The notes under the pieces are model-generated. The model was not told where the DNA came from, made no database searches, and saw only the letters and a program-made list of their open reading frames with translations. From Candidatus Nomurabacteria bacterium RIFOXYD2_FULL_35_12 (GTDB lineage: Bacteria > Patescibacteriota > Minisyncoccia > Phycocordibacterales > UBA9973): a DNA stretch of 14,201 nucleotides. The stretch lies in assembly GCA_001786365.1 (NCBI GenBank), contig MFWK01000025.1, positions 1-14,201 of the forward strand, in the 5' to 3' direction. Shown here piece by piece: positions 12,822 through 14,201 of the stretch. The position numbers and the translations under genes were made by a program. The stretch's first letter is position 1; each line of letters opens with the position of its first letter.

Positions 12822-14189
12822 TCATTTTGAAGCTAGTTTCCCCGCTAGACCTGTGTAATTTTCCGGAGTTATTTTCAATAGTTCTTTTTTTATTTTTTCA
12901 GAAACTTCTAAAGTATTAATAAATTCATGAATATCTTTGAGAGTTAAAACTTTGCCACGAGCTAATGTTTTTAATTTTTCATAAGGCATTTTTATACCCT
13001 CACGTCGTAAAATAGTTTGGATGGCTTCAGTGATTACTTCTGGATGAGCCATCAAATCTTCTTTTATTTTTATTTCATTGACTGTAATTTTACTTAATCC
13101 TTTTAGAAGTGAAATATAAGCTAAATAAGAATGTCCAAAAGCTGTCCCAAAACTACGCTGTACCGTAGAGTCTGAAAGATCGCGTTGAAGTCTGGAAATA
13201 GGTAGTTTTCGCGCATAAAATTCAAATAAAGCATTTGCTAGGCCTAAATTTCCTTCACTGTTTTCAAAATCAATCGGATTTATTTTGTGTGGCATAGTGG
13301 AAGAACCAATCTCCCCTTCTTTTGTCTTTTGGTCAACCCAGCCGTCACTGATATAACGCCAAATATCTTGATTAAAATCAATCATTATATAATTTATGCG
13401 TTTTAAAGTATCAAAAAGTTCAATATAGCTGTCATGTGGTTCTATTTGAGTTGTAATTAGATTCGGAGCTAGTTTTGAAGTTCTAATTTTATTAAAGCTG
13501 TTAATAAAATTTTTAGAGAAGTTTGTCCAATCAATTTTTGGATATGCGATGTTTAGGGCATTATAATTTCCTGTGGCTCCGTTTATTTTGGCTGATATTT
13601 TTTGGTTTTTTAATTGGGATAATTGAGATTTTAATCTTTCCTCAAATACTTTAAATTCTTTACCGAAAGTTGTAGGACTGGCTGATTGTCCGTGGGTGCG
13701 AGCAAGCATCGGTAAATCTTTATATTTTTTTGCAAAAGTATTTAATTCCGATATTATTTTTGAAATTATAGGTATTATTTCTTTCTCTAAAGAATCAGAT
13801 AATATAAGTGCATAAGAAATATTGTTTGTATCTTCTGATGTTAGTCCGAAATGAACCCACTCAATGCAATCTTTTAGTGATGTTTTTGAAAGTTTTTCTT
13901 TTATAAAATATTCTACAGCTTTTACGTCGTGATTTGTGACAGCTTCCTCTTCTTTTATTTCTTTATAAGAGGCATCATTAAAATTTTCATAAAGATTTCT
14001 GATGATTTTTTCTTCATTAAGAGTAAATTTACGTAAAGCCGTCTTGTGTAAAGCTGAAAGAGCAATTAAATACTCTACCTCCATCATTACTCGGTATTTC
14101 ATCAGAGCTTGTTCGGAAAAAAACGGCGCCAGTGTGCGAGTCTTGTCAAAATATCTTCCATCGAGAGGATTTATAGCGTGATTATTCAT
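12822..14189 (-). CDS. purB: PurB, adenylosuccinate lyase
   Basis: A fumarase/aspartase-superfamily enzyme that releases fumarate from SAICAR and from adenylosuccinate, the latter being the last step to AMP. The 455 residues are of the E. coli-type length. Early NPLDGRY (7-13) is characteristic. THGQSASPTTFG (165-176) carries the general-acid His166, and GSSTMPHKINPIDFENSEG (295-313) is the superfamily signature with the flexible catalytic Ser. The next region, ISRLQRDLSDSTVQRSFG, is also typical of PurB. No other purine gene is in the window, so a role limited to salvage or AMP formation is possible. The stop codon is TGA, so TGA is a stop in this genome. The ATG at 14189 is 12 bases from the window end. 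Confidence 0.96.
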   Translation of the reverse strand: MNNHAINPLDGRYFDKTRTLAPFFSEQALMKYRVMMEVEYLIALSALHKTALRKFTLNEEKIIRNLYENFNDASYKEIKEEEAVTNHDVKAVEYFIKEKLSKTSLKDCIEWVHFGLTSEDTNNISYALILSDSLEKEIIPIISKIISELNTFAKKYKDLPMLARTHGQSASPTTFGKEFKVFEERLKSQLSQLKNQKISAKINGATGNYNALNIAYPKIDWTNFSKNFINSFNKIRTSKLAPNLITTQIEPHDSYIELFDTLKRINYIMIDFNQDIWRYISDGWVDQKTKEGEIGSSTMPHKINPIDFENSEGNLGLANALFEFYARKLPISRLQRDLSDSTVQRSFGTAFGHSYLAYISLLKGLSKITVNEIKIKEDLMAHPEVITEAIQTILRREGIKMPYEKLKTLARGKVLTLKDIHEFINTLEVSEKIKKELLKITPENYTGLAGKLASK

Positions 14190-14193
14190 TATT

Positions 14194-14199
14194 ATTTTA
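14194..14199 (-). promoter_or_regulatory. Possible -10 element for purB
   Basis: TAAAAT on the minus strand, four bases before the purB ATG. The hexamer matches those at other gene starts here, but the spacing is shorter and the -35 region is outside the window. Confidence 0.25.
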
Positions 14200-14201
14200 T
14201 C

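Noticed and set aside
12822..12824. Recoding of TGA as glycine, as in some CPR lineages
   Set aside because: TGA ends purB at the expected protein length and no conserved protein here contains an internal TGA.

Overview
This AT-rich window (standard stop codons, including a TGA stop on purB) looks like chromosomal sequence from a candidate phyla radiation bacterium, most likely Parcubacteria (Nomurabacteria-like). I infer this from several features: very compact gene order; almost no Shine-Dalgarno sequences; several small membrane proteins of types I associate with that group; a signal-peptide/CARDB-like surface protein next to purB; and a G+C-rich palindromic element inserted in frame in a penicillin-binding protein. 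No database search was possible, so the taxonomy is an inference. I see no phage genes, transposase, CRISPR array, tRNA or rRNA.

Layout. Bases 1-6038 (+) carry a cell-wall run: a 5'-truncated ftsW, murG, a phosphotransferase-fold kinase of unknown substrate, gltX, a secreted coiled-coil M23 (EnvC-like) peptidase and a 67-residue membrane protein. Bases 6039-6441 hold no credible protein. They contain a probable structured non-coding RNA (about 6176-6431, +) with an extended -10 promoter, many hairpins, a long-range closing helix and a strong intrinsic terminator. Facing it is a small membrane-anchored protein with a paired-Cys C-terminal domain (6442-6840, -). It shares a compact divergent promoter region with a single-gene rpmA (L27, +), which ends at a bidirectional terminator (about 7154-7179). 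From 7183 to 14189 everything is on the minus strand, read right to left: purB and a secreted CARDB-like protein; a MreD-like small membrane protein and PBP2 (mrdA); a 77-residue membrane protein and a CtpA-type protease; rplI (L9); and a methyltransferase-fold protein.

How they fit. FtsW (lipid II polymerase), MurG (lipid II synthesis), PBP2 (transpeptidase), the MreD-like protein, the M23 peptidase and the periplasmic S41 protease together cover synthesis and remodelling of peptidoglycan during division and elongation. GltX, L27, L9 and PurB are housekeeping. The least explained parts are the ncRNA, the kinase placed after murG, the orphan methyltransferase-like gene, and the CARDB-like protein.

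Regulation. At least six transcription units have a -10 element (TAAAAT, TAAACT, TATTAT or TATATA; often extended by TGN) ending only 6-11 bases before the ATG. This predicts leaderless or nearly leaderless mRNAs, consistent with the missing Shine-Dalgarno sequences.
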